From NCBI RefSeq assembly GCF_001648555.1, contig NZ_LQXM01000026.1, positions 237,088-301,087 of the forward strand: 64,000 nt of DNA, written 5' to 3'. Shown one piece after another: positions 55,754-64,000 of this stretch. Source of the DNA: Rossellomorea aquimaris TF-12. GTDB lineage: Bacteria > Bacillota > Bacilli > Bacillales > Bacillaceae_B. Below the pieces are notes generated by a model, which saw only the letters and a list, made by a program, of their open reading frames with translations, was not told the origin of the DNA and made no database searches. The first letter of the stretch is position 1, and each line of letters begins with the position of its first letter. The position numbers were made by a program, and so were the translations under genes.

Positions 55754-55771
55754 TTGTGAAAAATGTCACAA
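55754..55771. promoter_or_regulatory. Rex- or Fnr-like operator upstream of cydA
   Basis: TTGTGAAAAATGTCACAA fits Rex TTGTGAANNNNTTCACAA with one mismatch, and its inner 16 bases fit Fnr/CRP TGTGA-N6-TCACA exactly. A weaker TGTTC-N6-TCACA lies 25 bp downstream (55780-55795). TATAAT is at 55813-55818. Confidence 0.6.
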
Positions 55772-55890
55772 AATATTCATGTTCAATATATCACAAACTC
55801 AATAATAGGTTTTATAATGGGGTATGAGTGATAAAGAGAAGTATAGATTATATGTAAACAACGTTAGTAGACCAGTAGGGGGAGTGTAGA

Positions 55891-57228
55891 ATGGTTTTAG
55901 ATAGTGTGATATTAAGTAGAATGCTTACGTCAACAACCCTTGCATTTCATATTATATTTGCAACCATCGGTGTTGGGGTGCCGGTGATGATTTCAATTGC
56001 TGAATTCATGGGAATTAAGCGTAAGGATCCTCATTATCTTTTATTAGCCAGAAGATGGGCAAGAGGGTTCACGATAACTGTAGCTGTTGGGGTAGTGACA
56101 GGGACCGCGATTGGGTTGCAATTATCCATGCTCTGGCCATCATTTATGCAGGTTGCCGGACAGGTTATTGCACTGCCTCTGTTTATGGAAACCTTTGCGT
56201 TTTTCTTTGAAGCTATTTTCTTAGGAATTTATTTATATACATGGGATCGATTTAAGAACAAATGGGTTCATTGGCTGTTAACAATCCCGGTCATGATTGG
56301 TTCTTCTGCCTCTGCGTTATTCATAACAATGGTAAATGCATTTATGAATACACCACAAGGCTTTGAATTGAAAGATGGGAAGGCCATTAATATTGATCCG
56401 ATTGCGGCCATGCTCAACCCTGCGACACCAACGAAAGTATTTCATGTTTTAACGACTTCTTATCTTACAGCTGCCTTAATATTAGCAGCAATTACGGCTT
56501 TTGCTATTTTGAAGAAGAAAGGTGGAGATTATCATCGTAAAGCCTTGCGCTTGACGATGGTATCGGCACTCATCTTTGCATTTGGTTCAGCGTTTGCAGG
56601 AGATCTTTCTGCGAAGTTTCTAGCTGAATATCAACCTGAGAAGCTGGCAGCAGCTGAATGGCATTTTGAAACAGAGGAAAATGCAGACCTAATTGTCTTT
56701 GGAACATTAGATGAAAACAATGAAGTCCATAACGAGATCCGGTTACCTGGATTTTTAAGTTTTCTGGCAGGAAGTTCTTTTGATACAGAGGTAATTGGAT
56801 TAAACGAGTTTCCAGAAGATGAGAGACCTCCACTATGGGTTCATTACTTATTTGATTTAATGGTATCAATAGGATTCTTCAGCATCTTTATTTCAAGTGT
56901 TTTTATTCTGTTTTGGAAATGGAAAAAGAGAAATGAGTGGAATAAGCCACTTCTATGGGGAATCGTTGCAAGTGGACCACTGGCTATGTTTGCTATTGAA
57001 TTTGGCTGGATTTACGCAGAAGTAGGTAGACAACCTTGGATATTAAGAGGATATATGAAAGTAGCAGATGCAGCGACCAAGGCTGATGGTGTAGGATTAA
57101 CCTTTGCTTTATTTGTAGGGTTATATATATTACTCGGTGTGTTGTGTGTAATCGTATTAATAAAAATGTTTAAAGATAAACCAGCAGAAGCTGAGCTAGA
57201 ACAACGCTTTCCTAAGAAAGCAAGTTAA
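55891..57228 (+). CDS. cydA: Cytochrome bd ubiquinol/menaquinol oxidase subunit I
   Basis: 445 residues, about nine TM segments. Haem-ligand histidine in LAFHIIFATIGVG (about 19), a conserved glutamate pair region ETFAFFFEAIFLG (about 98-107), FHVLTTSY, and the GRQPW motif near 381. The Q loop is short, as in YthA/CIO-type oxidases. It reduces oxygen with quinol at high affinity. GGGGGAG precedes ATG 55891. cydB follows, cydCD do not. Confidence 0.92.
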   Translation: MVLDSVILSRMLTSTTLAFHIIFATIGVGVPVMISIAEFMGIKRKDPHYLLLARRWARGFTITVAVGVVTGTAIGLQLSMLWPSFMQVAGQVIALPLFMETFAFFFEAIFLGIYLYTWDRFKNKWVHWLLTIPVMIGSSASALFITMVNAFMNTPQGFELKDGKAINIDPIAAMLNPATPTKVFHVLTTSYLTAALILAAITAFAILKKKGGDYHRKALRLTMVSALIFAFGSAFAGDLSAKFLAEYQPEKLAAAEWHFETEENADLIVFGTLDENNEVHNEIRLPGFLSFLAGSSFDTEVIGLNEFPEDERPPLWVHYLFDLMVSIGFFSIFISSVFILFWKWKKRNEWNKPLLWGIVASGPLAMFAIEFGWIYAEVGRQPWILRGYMKVADAATKADGVGLTFALFVGLYILLGVLCVIVLIKMFKDKPAEAELEQRFPKKAS

Positions 57229-57288
57229 AGAAATAATAGCCCCTGTTAAAAAGGGGTTTATTATCCGGTTTTTAAGGGAGGAATGGGT

Positions 57289-58302
57289 ATGAGCTTGGAA
57301 ATAGTGGGGATTACCGTATTATGGTTGTTTTTGTACGGTTATCTGATCGTCGCTTCCATTGATTTTGGGGCAGGGTTCTTTGCCTTTTATGGAAGATTGA
57401 AAGGAAAAGAACATACATTAAATGTACTAATCAGCCGATACTTATCACCCGTTTGGGAAGTGACCAATGTCTTCTTTGTTTTCTTCTTTGTTGGACTCGT
57501 TGGTTTTTTCCCAGATACAGCGTATTATTATGGAACAGCTTTACTGATTCCAGGTAGTATTGCAATTATTTTATTAGCCATAAGGGGAAGCTTCTATGCT
57601 TTCAATAACTATGGATCAAAAGACAGTATTGTTTATTTATTTTTGTATGGTGCTACAGGGTTATTGATTCCAGCTTCCCTATCAACGGCTTTGACAATTT
57701 CTGAAGGCGGATTTTTAGAGCTAACAGGGGATAAAGTTATTTTTCTGGCTGGAGAGCTATTTACCAGCCCATATTCATGGAGTGTTGTTGTATTATCCAT
57801 TGTATCCGTGTTATTCATTAGTGCGACCTTTTTAACGTACTATGCTGACCGTGCAGGAGACTTGGATTCAAGAGAAGAGTTAAGAAAATTCTCCTTGTTC
57901 TGGAGTCCTCCAACAATTCTCGCGAGTTTACTTGTTTTCGTATCATTAAGAGAGCATAATCTTGAGCACTTTACGAGTGCTATTGAAATTTGGTGGATGT
58001 TTGGACTATCGCTAGTGTGCTTCTTTGGAGCTTCTCTGATGATATACAAGCGAAAGAACTTTGGAACAGCATTTATATTGGTAATGCTTCAATTTTTCTT
58101 TGCTTTCTTTGGGTACGGAGCATCCCATTTACCTTATATTTTAAAACCTTTCATTACGATTGAAACGGGTGTAACGAACCCAACGATGGGAATGGCTTTA
58201 GTCATTGTTTTCATTGCAGGATTACTCCTATTAATTCCATCCTTATATCTCCTGATGAGGTTATTCCTGTTCGATGCAGATTATGTGAAAGGTAGAAAAT
58301 AG
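57289..58302 (+). CDS. cydB: Cytochrome bd oxidase subunit II
   Basis: 337 residues, about eight TM segments, opening LWLFLYGYLIVASIDFGAGFF, typical of CydB. It stabilises subunit I and is transcribed with it; a weak hairpin (57233-57265) lies in the 60-bp gap. GGGAGG spacing favours ATG 57289 over 57283. Final gene of the pair. Confidence 0.9.
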   Translation: MSLEIVGITVLWLFLYGYLIVASIDFGAGFFAFYGRLKGKEHTLNVLISRYLSPVWEVTNVFFVFFFVGLVGFFPDTAYYYGTALLIPGSIAIILLAIRGSFYAFNNYGSKDSIVYLFLYGATGLLIPASLSTALTISEGGFLELTGDKVIFLAGELFTSPYSWSVVVLSIVSVLFISATFLTYYADRAGDLDSREELRKFSLFWSPPTILASLLVFVSLREHNLEHFTSAIEIWWMFGLSLVCFFGASLMIYKRKNFGTAFILVMLQFFFAFFGYGASHLPYILKPFITIETGVTNPTMGMALVIVFIAGLLLLIPSLYLLMRLFLFDADYVKGRK

Positions 58303-58421
58303 CGTTTACATTAAAGGAGAAAAAATAATTTTTCTCCTTTTTTTATGCTAAAATATAGATATGAAAGCAGGTTTGAACTATTACTTGCGTGATTTGGAAT
58401 ATAGCGGTGGGGGAGTTCATT

Positions 58422-59078
58422 TTGAAAAAAGAGTTTGTAGTCATTGGATTAGGTCGGTTTGGAGGCAGCATAGTACGATCTCTGTCAGAACAAGGGATGG
58501 AGGTTATGGCAATTGATCAGGATGAGGATAAAGTAAACGAATTTTCTTCTATTGCTTCTCATGCTGTCGTAGCGGATTCAACAGATGAGTCTGTACTTAA
58601 AAGCTTGGGAATACGAAACTTTGATCACGTTATTGTTGCAATCGGGGATGATATTCAATCCAGTATCCTAACCACGTTAATGTTAAAAGAAATTGGTGCA
58701 AAAAATATCACAGTAAAAGCCCAAAATGATTATCACGAAAAGGTATTAAGGAAAATAGGGGCAAATCAAGTAGTACATCCAGAACGAGATATGGGAAGAA
58801 GAATTGCCCATAATATTGTTTCAAATAATGTATTAGATTACTTAGAGCTTTCTGATGAACATTCCATTGTTGAGATCGTAGCAAATGATCATTTAAGTGG
58901 AAATACTTTGATTCAGTTAGATATACGTGCTCAATATGGTATTAACATCGTTGCTATCAAACGAGATCGAGATATTATTGTCTCACCACAAGCTGATGAA
59001 CAGATTCGAGAAGGGGATGTACTTATTGTGATAGGTGCAGATTCTGATATTAGTCGTTTTGAAAAGAAGGTATTATAA
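58422..59078 (+). CDS. ktrC: K+ channel regulatory subunit KtrC
   Basis: 218 residues: RCK_N Rossmann domain with VVIGLGRFGGSI and the acidic end of beta-2 (MAIDQDEDKV), then RCK_C (about 140-218, IVAIKRDRDIIVSP). It binds nucleotides and gates a KtrD-type K+ channel; no channel gene is adjacent, as for ktrC in B. subtilis. GGGGGAG gives TTG 58422 as start, though the frame opens at GTG 58389. Confidence 0.9.
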   Translation: MKKEFVVIGLGRFGGSIVRSLSEQGMEVMAIDQDEDKVNEFSSIASHAVVADSTDESVLKSLGIRNFDHVIVAIGDDIQSSILTTLMLKEIGAKNITVKAQNDYHEKVLRKIGANQVVHPERDMGRRIAHNIVSNNVLDYLELSDEHSIVEIVANDHLSGNTLIQLDIRAQYGINIVAIKRDRDIIVSPQADEQIREGDVLIVIGADSDISRFEKKVL

Positions 59079-59108
59079 TAAAAAACGCTGTTTCGATTAA
59101 CAAACAAT

Positions 59109-59145
59109 AAAAAGAGGCTGATCCGAATGGGATCAGCCTCTTTTT
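59109..59145. terminator. Bidirectional terminator between ktrC and rnjA
   Basis: Perfect 16-bp stem AAAAAGAGGCTGATCC and complement, GAATG loop. Confidence 0.92.
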
Positions 59146-59157
59146 GATGACTCTGTA

Positions 59158-60825
59158 TTAAACTTCCATGATAATTGGTAAAATCATTGGACGACGTTTA
59201 GTCTTTTCATATAAAAATGGTGCCAGAGTATCTGTAATTTCATTTTTGATTTCTGACCATTGAGATGTTCTTCTTTCAAGAACTTTGTTTAAATGCTTAG
59301 AAATTAGGGTTTGAGCCTCATTTATGAGGTCTCCCGATTCACGCATGTATACAAATCCTCTTGAAATCAGGTCTGGGCCAGATGCGATTTTGAAATCTTT
59401 CATGTCGATGCTGACAACGACAATGACCAATCCTTCTTCTGAAAGGATGCGACGGTCACGCAGAACGATGTTTCCGATATCTCCGATTCCACTACCATCG
59501 ATATATACATTACCAGAAGGGATTTTACCGGCTACTGAAGCAGAGTCATTGCTCAATGCAAGTACTTCTCCATTATCCATGATGAAGCAGTTTTCTGGTT
59601 GAACTCCACAATCAACTCCTAGTTGAGCATGCATCTTCTGCATTCGGAATTCACCGTGTATAGGCATGAAGAATGTTGGGTTCATTAAGCGAAGCATAAG
59701 CTTCATTTCTTGTTGACCACCATGACCTGAAGTATGGATATCACTTAGAGAACCGTGAATTACTTCTGCACCAGCGCGGTATAAAAGGTTGATGGTTCGG
59801 TTAACGCTAATCGTGTTCCCTGGGATTGGTGAAGATGAGAATACTACTGTATCCCCAGGTTGAATTTGGATTTGACGATGTGTACCGTTAGCAATTCTAG
59901 AAAGTGCTGCCATCGGCTCACCTTGAGATCCAGTACATAAAATCGCTACTTCGTTTGCAGGTAAACGGTTAATTTGTCCGTGCTCAATAAAAGTATCCTT
60001 AGGAGCACTTATATACCCCAGTTCCTGTCCGATTGTAATAGCTGCTTCCATACTTCGTCCAAATACAGCTATTTTACGGTTGTGATATACAGCTGCTTCA
60101 ACCACTTGCTGTAAGCGGTGAATGTTAGAAGCAAAAGTAGCGAAGATAACGCGTCCGTCTACTTTTCGGAAAATATCATTGATGCTTTCGCCTACTTTAC
60201 GTTCGGACATCGTGAAGTTTGGAACTTCAGCATTTGTACTATCAGAAAGTAGACAAAGAACGCCTTCTTTACCGATTTCAGCCATTTTGGTTAAGTTCGC
60301 GGGCTCACCAACTGGTGTGAAATCGAATTTAAAGTCACCTGTATGCACGACATTTCCAGGGGGAGTCTTTACGACGATCCCGTATGAATCTGGTATGCTG
60401 TGGGTTGTTCTAAAGAAAGTTACCGATGTTTTACGGAACTTGATTACATCATCTTCTTTAATCACATTAAGTTTGGCATTTCGTAATAATCCGTGCTCTT
60501 CTAATTTGTTTTTAATTAGTCCAAGGGCAAGTTTACCACCATAAATAGGAATATTTAATTCACGTAGTAAATAAGGGATTCCACCGATATGATCCTCATG
60601 ACCATGTGTAACAAAGAGACCTTTTATTTTATCAGCATTCTTTACTAGATATGTGTAATCTGGAATCACATAATCAATCCCAAGAAGTTCATCTTCCGGG
60701 AACTTAATTCCTGCATCAATTAAAATAATCTCGTCTTGAAATTGTACGCCGTATGTGTTTTTACCGATTTCACCTAAACCGCCAAGGGCAAATACAGCGG
60801 TTTGGTCATTCTTTACAAATTTCAT
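59158..60825 (-). CDS. rnjA: Ribonuclease J1
   Basis: 555 residues. Beta-lactamase core with [10 protein letters not shown] (zinc ligands, about 73-82), HTGDFKFD, and the beta-CASP domain; the later [11 protein letters not shown] segment completes the catalytic site, and the C-terminal domain follows. It is the 5'-3' exo- and endoribonuclease of Firmicute mRNA decay. It starts 4 bp after rpoY and is cotranscribed with it. Confidence 0.97.
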   Translation of the reverse strand: MKFVKNDQTAVFALGGLGEIGKNTYGVQFQDEIILIDAGIKFPEDELLGIDYVIPDYTYLVKNADKIKGLFVTHGHEDHIGGIPYLLRELNIPIYGGKLALGLIKNKLEEHGLLRNAKLNVIKEDDVIKFRKTSVTFFRTTHSIPDSYGIVVKTPPGNVVHTGDFKFDFTPVGEPANLTKMAEIGKEGVLCLLSDSTNAEVPNFTMSERKVGESINDIFRKVDGRVIFATFASNIHRLQQVVEAAVYHNRKIAVFGRSMEAAITIGQELGYISAPKDTFIEHGQINRLPANEVAILCTGSQGEPMAALSRIANGTHRQIQIQPGDTVVFSSSPIPGNTISVNRTINLLYRAGAEVIHGSLSDIHTSGHGGQQEMKLMLRLMNPTFFMPIHGEFRMQKMHAQLGVDCGVQPENCFIMDNGEVLALSNDSASVAGKIPSGNVYIDGSGIGDIGNIVLRDRRILSEEGLVIVVVSIDMKDFKIASGPDLISRGFVYMRESGDLINEAQTLISKHLNKVLERRTSQWSEIKNEITDTLAPFLYEKTKRRPMILPIIMEV

Positions 60826-60829
60826 CTAA

Positions 60830-61036
60830 TTATTGCTCCAATTCGAAAGAATGGTGGTTTTGTTCATACTCTAAAAAAGCGCCCTCTAGCTTTTGTACGA
60901 ATTCAATGTTATACGGTTTGTCTTTTAAATTTAGGCGTACTTCACGTTCTGAATCTGCTTCCATGTAAAGGGATTGAGTGCATTCGCGAACAGGCACTTC
61001 AGCTTTACTTTCTTGATAAAATACTTTGAAAATCAT
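60830..61036 (-). CDS. rpoY: RNA polymerase epsilon subunit RpoY (YkzG)
   Basis: 68 residues starting [19 protein letters not shown]; acidic, short beta/alpha protein matching YkzG, the epsilon subunit of Firmicute RNA polymerase. GGAGAGAG before ATG 61036. First gene of the rpoY-rnjA operon. Confidence 0.93.
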   Translation of the reverse strand: MIFKVFYQESKAEVPVRECTQSLYMEADSEREVRLNLKDKPYNIEFVQKLEGAFLEYEQNHHSFELEQ

Positions 61037-61150
61037 GTCTTTTCTCTCTCCTTATCCGTTTTCAAAAATCTAACTTTCATCTATGATAAAAAAGTTATCA
61101 ACATATTAAATGCACTAATCAATACTAGTATTGGTTATGTATGCTATAAA

Positions 61151-61201
61151 TTATAAAGGATTATGTCTTGTAAATAAAGTTTTTGAAGTAATCCTTTATA
61201 A
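61151..61201. promoter_or_regulatory. 13-bp perfect inverted repeat upstream of rpoY-rnjA
   Basis: TTATAAAGGATTA (61151-61163) and its exact complement (61189-61201), 25 bp apart. No T run, so it is not an obvious terminator. It could be an operator or an RNA structure in the rpoY leader. Confidence 0.45.
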
Positions 61202-61218
61202 ATCGTTCATAATAAAGA

Positions 61219-61272
61219 ATAGGGACTGCACCAAAGGAGACGAAAATGCTCACTAGTGGCGTCAGTCCCTGT
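61219..61272. other. Hairpin with nested CACTAGTG palindrome
   Basis: AGGGACTG (61221-61228) pairs with CAGTCCCT (61263-61270), extended by two weaker pairs. The 34-nt loop has a GACG/CGTC pair, a CACTAGTG palindrome and, on the plus strand, AAAGGAG followed by an ATG frame of only 20 codons. It could be a small RNA or a terminator for the peptide ORF on the minus strand. Confidence 0.4.
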
Positions 61273-61359
61273 ATATTTAAGAAAACGTATGACATTATAA
61301 CCGGATAAATACATTTTAGAATAAATCTGCGATGAGTATTTCAGCAGTATTTATAATGA

Positions 61360-61431
61360 TTATGCAATCGTTTTTTTTCTAAGTAAATCTTTCCACCGTT
61401 TCAAAAGCTTCTTTCTGAGCTTCTTTAACAT
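61360..61431 (-). CDS. Putative 23-residue cationic amphipathic peptide
   Basis: Reads MLKKLRKKLLKRWKDLLRKK and three more residues. It has 12 Lys/Arg and 1 Asp, with Leu and Trp placed to give an amphipathic helix. AAGGAG (complement of 61441-61446) is 9 nt before the ATG. Expression is unproven. It resembles membrane-binding peptides in character; I do not recognise a family. The rest of the 61157-61653 gap holds the inverted repeats described and AT-rich sequence. Confidence 0.5.
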   Translation of the reverse strand: MLKKLRKKLLKRWKDLLRKKTIA

Positions 61432-61653
61432 GGTAGATCACTCCTTATTTATTAGTTTACCGAGAATTTCCTTTGAAGTAAAGGTTGAATACTACGAACG
61501 TTTCTATTGTCTTATTTATATTGTACGGAATATCTTCAAACTCTTACATGGTTAAGTTTGGTAAATGGAGATGTTATGCTCCTTTATTGACATTCTTTTA
61601 AGATAAGAGTAGCTTAAACAACGGATATTTTATTTAAGAAAAGGAGAACAGAT

Positions 61654-62427
61654 ATGTCAAAAATTGTTTTCTTCGATATAGATGGAACATTATTAGATCA
61701 TGATAAAACATTACCGGATGCTACCAAGGAAGCTATTAAGACATTGCAGTCTAATGGAACTTACGTTGCCATTGCAACTGGTAGAGCACCATTTATGTAT
61801 GAAGGCTTGAGAGAAGAGTTGGGCATTGAGTCCTTTGTTTCTTTTAATGGTCAATACGTAGTCTTTGAAAATGAAGTCATATATACAAATCCATTAAAAG
61901 TGGAAATTTTAGAAACGTTGTTAGAGGATACATATTCGAACGATCATCCAGTGGTTCACTTAAACCACCAGACAATGAAGTCGAATCATAAGCACCATCC
62001 CTTTATAGAAGAAAGTATGGGGAGTCTGAAATTTCCTCATCCTGATTATTCGCCACAATTCTATAAAGACCGAGATATTTACCAATCACTCTTATTCTGT
62101 ACAAAAGAAGAAGAAAACTTTTACCGGAATAAATATGGAGATGATTTCACCTTTATTAGATGGCATCAATATTCTATGGATATTCTCCCAAAAGGTGGAT
62201 CAAAAGCAGAAGGTATCAAGAAAATGATAGCTAAATTAGGGTTCAATTTAGAAGACGTATATGCTTTTGGAGATGGTTTGAATGATATCGAAATGATTCA
62301 ATCCGTTGGAACAGGAGTAGCGATGGGGAATGCGGTTGAAGAAGTTCAAAGACATGCTAACATGATTACCAAGCATGTTGATGAAAATGGGATATACCAT
62401 GGGTTAAAAGAGTTGAAATTAATATAA
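61654..62427 (+). CDS. ykrA: HAD-superfamily (Cof-type) phosphatase YkrA
   Basis: 257 residues. Catalytic motif I FFDIDGTLLD (Asp8/Asp10), motif II ATGRAP, motif III lysine in KGGSKAEG, motif IV FGDGLNDIEM. The cap domain at about 85-190 is of the Cof type. It dephosphorylates small sugar or cofactor phosphates. AAGGAGAA before ATG 61654. Confidence 0.9.
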   Translation: MSKIVFFDIDGTLLDHDKTLPDATKEAIKTLQSNGTYVAIATGRAPFMYEGLREELGIESFVSFNGQYVVFENEVIYTNPLKVEILETLLEDTYSNDHPVVHLNHQTMKSNHKHHPFIEESMGSLKFPHPDYSPQFYKDRDIYQSLLFCTKEEENFYRNKYGDDFTFIRWHQYSMDILPKGGSKAEGIKKMIAKLGFNLEDVYAFGDGLNDIEMIQSVGTGVAMGNAVEEVQRHANMITKHVDENGIYHGLKELKLI

Positions 62428-62434
62428 TTAATAC

Positions 62435-62467
62435 GTAAGGACTGCTACTAAACGTAGCAGTCCTTAC
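62435..62467. terminator. Bidirectional terminator between ykrA and def
   Basis: Perfect 14-bp stem GTAAGGACTGCTAC and complement with a 5-nt loop. Confidence 0.85.
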
Positions 62468-62483
62468 TTGTTTATCTTCTGTC

Positions 62484-63038
62484 TTATCTTTCAATGGCTA
62501 TTGCACCAGGAATTGGTTCAAATGGACGATCTTGATTGATATGATCATAGAACATTATACCATTTAAATGATCGATTTCATGTTGAAATACAATAGAAGG
62601 GAGCCCTTTTAATCTTAACTTTACTTCATTTCCTTCTACATCCCATCCCTTTACAGTAACTCTGGCGTATCGAGGAACTAACCCTGGGACTTGCCTGTCG
62701 ACAGAAAGACATCCCTCTCCTGACGTTAAATAAGCTTTTTCAACAGAATGACTGATGACCTTTGGATTAAATAATGCATAACTGAATAAGTTTCCTTTAT
62801 TATCGGTTACGTTTACAGCCAGCATACGTTTAGATATATTTATTTGAGGTGCAGCAAGACCGATTCCTGGTCTTAAGCCGTATTGATTGGCTATCTCAGG
62901 GTTTTGACTATTGATTACATATTCTAACAAGCTTTTTAATATCTCTTGATCTTCTTTAGTTGGTGGCAAAGGAACTTCCTTAGCGACTTTTGTTAATGTA
63001 GGGTGGCCTTCACGTATGATGTCGTTCATTGTAATCAT
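62484..63038 (-). CDS. defB: Peptide deformylase DefB (YkrB)
   Basis: 184 residues. Motif 1 GIGLAAPQI, motif 2 GEGCLSV (metal-ligand Cys), motif 3 QHEIDHLNG (two His ligands and catalytic Glu). It removes the N-formyl group from new proteins. The insert between motifs 1 and 2 is of the type-2 Gram-positive kind. The frame opens at 63080, but GAGGAGG places the start at ATG 63038. Confidence 0.95.
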   Translation of the reverse strand: MITMNDIIREGHPTLTKVAKEVPLPPTKEDQEILKSLLEYVINSQNPEIANQYGLRPGIGLAAPQINISKRMLAVNVTDNKGNLFSYALFNPKVISHSVEKAYLTSGEGCLSVDRQVPGLVPRYARVTVKGWDVEGNEVKLRLKGLPSIVFQHEIDHLNGIMFYDHINQDRPFEPIPGAIAIER

Positions 63039-63309
63039 TAAATTTTTCCTCCTCAATACAGTAGCAGACATTGAATTCATTCATTATATTTGCACAGCTA
63101 TTTTGTATGATAATAGTCTATCATTTTCCTTTTGAAAAGTTAATGGAATAGATTCAATAACCATGGAATACTCTTTCTATTCATGTCATAAATTCTTAAT
63201 AGGAGAAAAGTCCAATCGACAATTTTTTCCACAGTTGTAAATCCCTATTGTCAAATCAGTTAGACATATATATAGTAGAAGATGGTAAATAGTTAAGGGG
63301 GATCAAGCA

Positions 63310-63972
63310 GTGTCGAAATTTCGTTTTGCTTTCATTTTAGGAGCCGCAATTTTTGTGCTAATGGGTTGTATTGGTGGATCTTCTCCTGAAGAGAATATCT
63401 ATAATATTCTTGAAGAAACGTTTACAAAAGAAGATCAGTATGTGAAGGTTCAAAAGCCACTTCAAGAATTAGAAGAAAAAGAGAAAGAAATTTATACTCA
63501 AATCATGGATCTTAGTATGAAAGAATTTAAAAAGATCGAATCCCTTTCAAATGATGCTCTTGAGAATATTGAAAAAAGAAAAGAGTACATCGAAAAGGAA
63601 AATAAGTCTATGAATGAGGCATCAGAAGAATTTGCTAACATTGAAGAGTATGTGGGTAAAATAAAGAATGAAGACCTCAAAAAAGAAGCAGAAGTATTAC
63701 AGAAAACAATGAAAGAGCGTTATGAACTTCATGAAAAACTAACTTCTTCTTATTTAGAGGCACTGACGTTAGATAAAAAGCTTTATGAACTATTCAAAAA
63801 AGAAGACTTAACAATAGAAGAACTAGAGAAACAAATCACTTCTATTAATAAACAATATGAAAAAGTTGAGTCTTTAAATAAAGAGTACAATTCAAAGACT
63901 GAAGAATTTAATAAGTATAAACAAGATTTTTACTCTTCTGCTGGTCTGGAAGTAGAAGAAAATCAGAAATAG
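63310..63972 (+). CDS. ykyA: YkyA-type cell-surface lipoprotein
   Basis: 220 residues, start GTG 63310. Signal peptide with lipobox VLMGC (Cys at about 20), then an almost entirely helical, Glu/Lys-rich coiled-coil body. It matches YkyA of B. subtilis, which also precedes pdhA. Function unknown, probably anchored on the outer face of the membrane. Confidence 0.85.
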   Translation: MSKFRFAFILGAAIFVLMGCIGGSSPEENIYNILEETFTKEDQYVKVQKPLQELEEKEKEIYTQIMDLSMKEFKKIESLSNDALENIEKRKEYIEKENKSMNEASEEFANIEEYVGKIKNEDLKKEAEVLQKTMKERYELHEKLTSSYLEALTLDKKLYELFKKEDLTIEELEKQITSINKQYEKVESLNKEYNSKTEEFNKYKQDFYSSAGLEVEENQK

Positions 63973-64000
63973 AAAACATAAAAGGAGAGACTACAACGTA
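63973..64000 (+). other. Leader of the next gene (probably pdhA), cut by window edge
   Basis: AAAGGAG at 63981-63987 shortly after ykyA with no start codon yet in the window. By B. subtilis order the next gene would be pdhA, which is an inference. Confidence 0.4.

Overview
The window is low-GC Firmicute DNA. It has Bacillus-type AGGAGG ribosome binding sites, frequent TTG and GTG starts and many intrinsic terminators. Gene content and order follow one arm of the Bacillus subtilis chromosome closely, from the mtnE/spo0E/mhqR region through ykvI, ykvS, ykvO, ptsHI, ykwB, patA, que genes, cheV, ykyB, ykuF, ykuI, ykuJ, ykuL, ccpC, dapH, dapL, ykuT, ykuU, ykuV, yknU, yknV, ktrC, rnjA, rpoY, ykrA, defB and ykyA, ending where pdhA should begin. 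I place it in Bacillaceae but cannot name a species. Gene names rest on remembered family features and this shared order; no search was run. I see no rRNA, tRNA, prophage, insertion-sequence transposase or CRISPR array.

Layout. 1-9.4 kb: the 3' part of a methionine-salvage aminotransferase, a Spo0E-like phosphatase, a MarR regulator, a GC-rich repeat pair, an M3 oligopeptidase, an RND efflux pump and YkvI. 9.4-17.6 kb: a DUF2254 membrane protein, YkvS, a short-chain dehydrogenase, a PilZ protein, a MoxR/DUF58/membrane-protein operon and small genes. 18-25 kb: ptsHI, an acetyltransferase with a candidate cre site, a DUF3231 protein, PatA and CorA. 25-34 kb: a preQ1 riboswitch with queCDE, a YkuV paralogue, CheV behind a sigma-D-like promoter, YkyB, and ppx-ppk for polyphosphate. 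34-42.7 kb: a PAS-GGDEF-EAL protein, FadH behind a FadR-like operator, the degenerate EAL protein YkuI, a lipoprotein, a lactamase-fold/glutaredoxin pair, YkuJ and YkuL. 43-50.7 kb: an efflux MFS, a TauE-like exporter, CcpC, dapH-dapL for lysine and diaminopimelate, a small mechanosensitive channel, and peroxiredoxin YkuU with YkuV. 50.8-64 kb: a heterodimeric ABC exporter, a 20-bp-period repeat array followed by a NERD-domain gene, cytochrome bd (cydAB), KtrC, RNase J1 with RpoY, a short cationic peptide ORF, a HAD phosphatase, peptide deformylase and YkyA.

The genes are mostly housekeeping and stress genes. Less ordinary layers lie between them: (1) six copies of a GGCAGATA-type motif at an almost exact 20-bp period just upstream of the NERD/zinc-ribbon gene; (2) a family of dispersed MITE-like elements with a conserved core; (3) well-matched operators for PerR, FadR, CcpC, Rex or Fnr, and CcpA beside the genes those regulators would be expected to control; (4) small ORFs with good ribosome binding sites, including a 23-residue Lys/Arg/Leu-rich peptide upstream of rpoY-rnjA.
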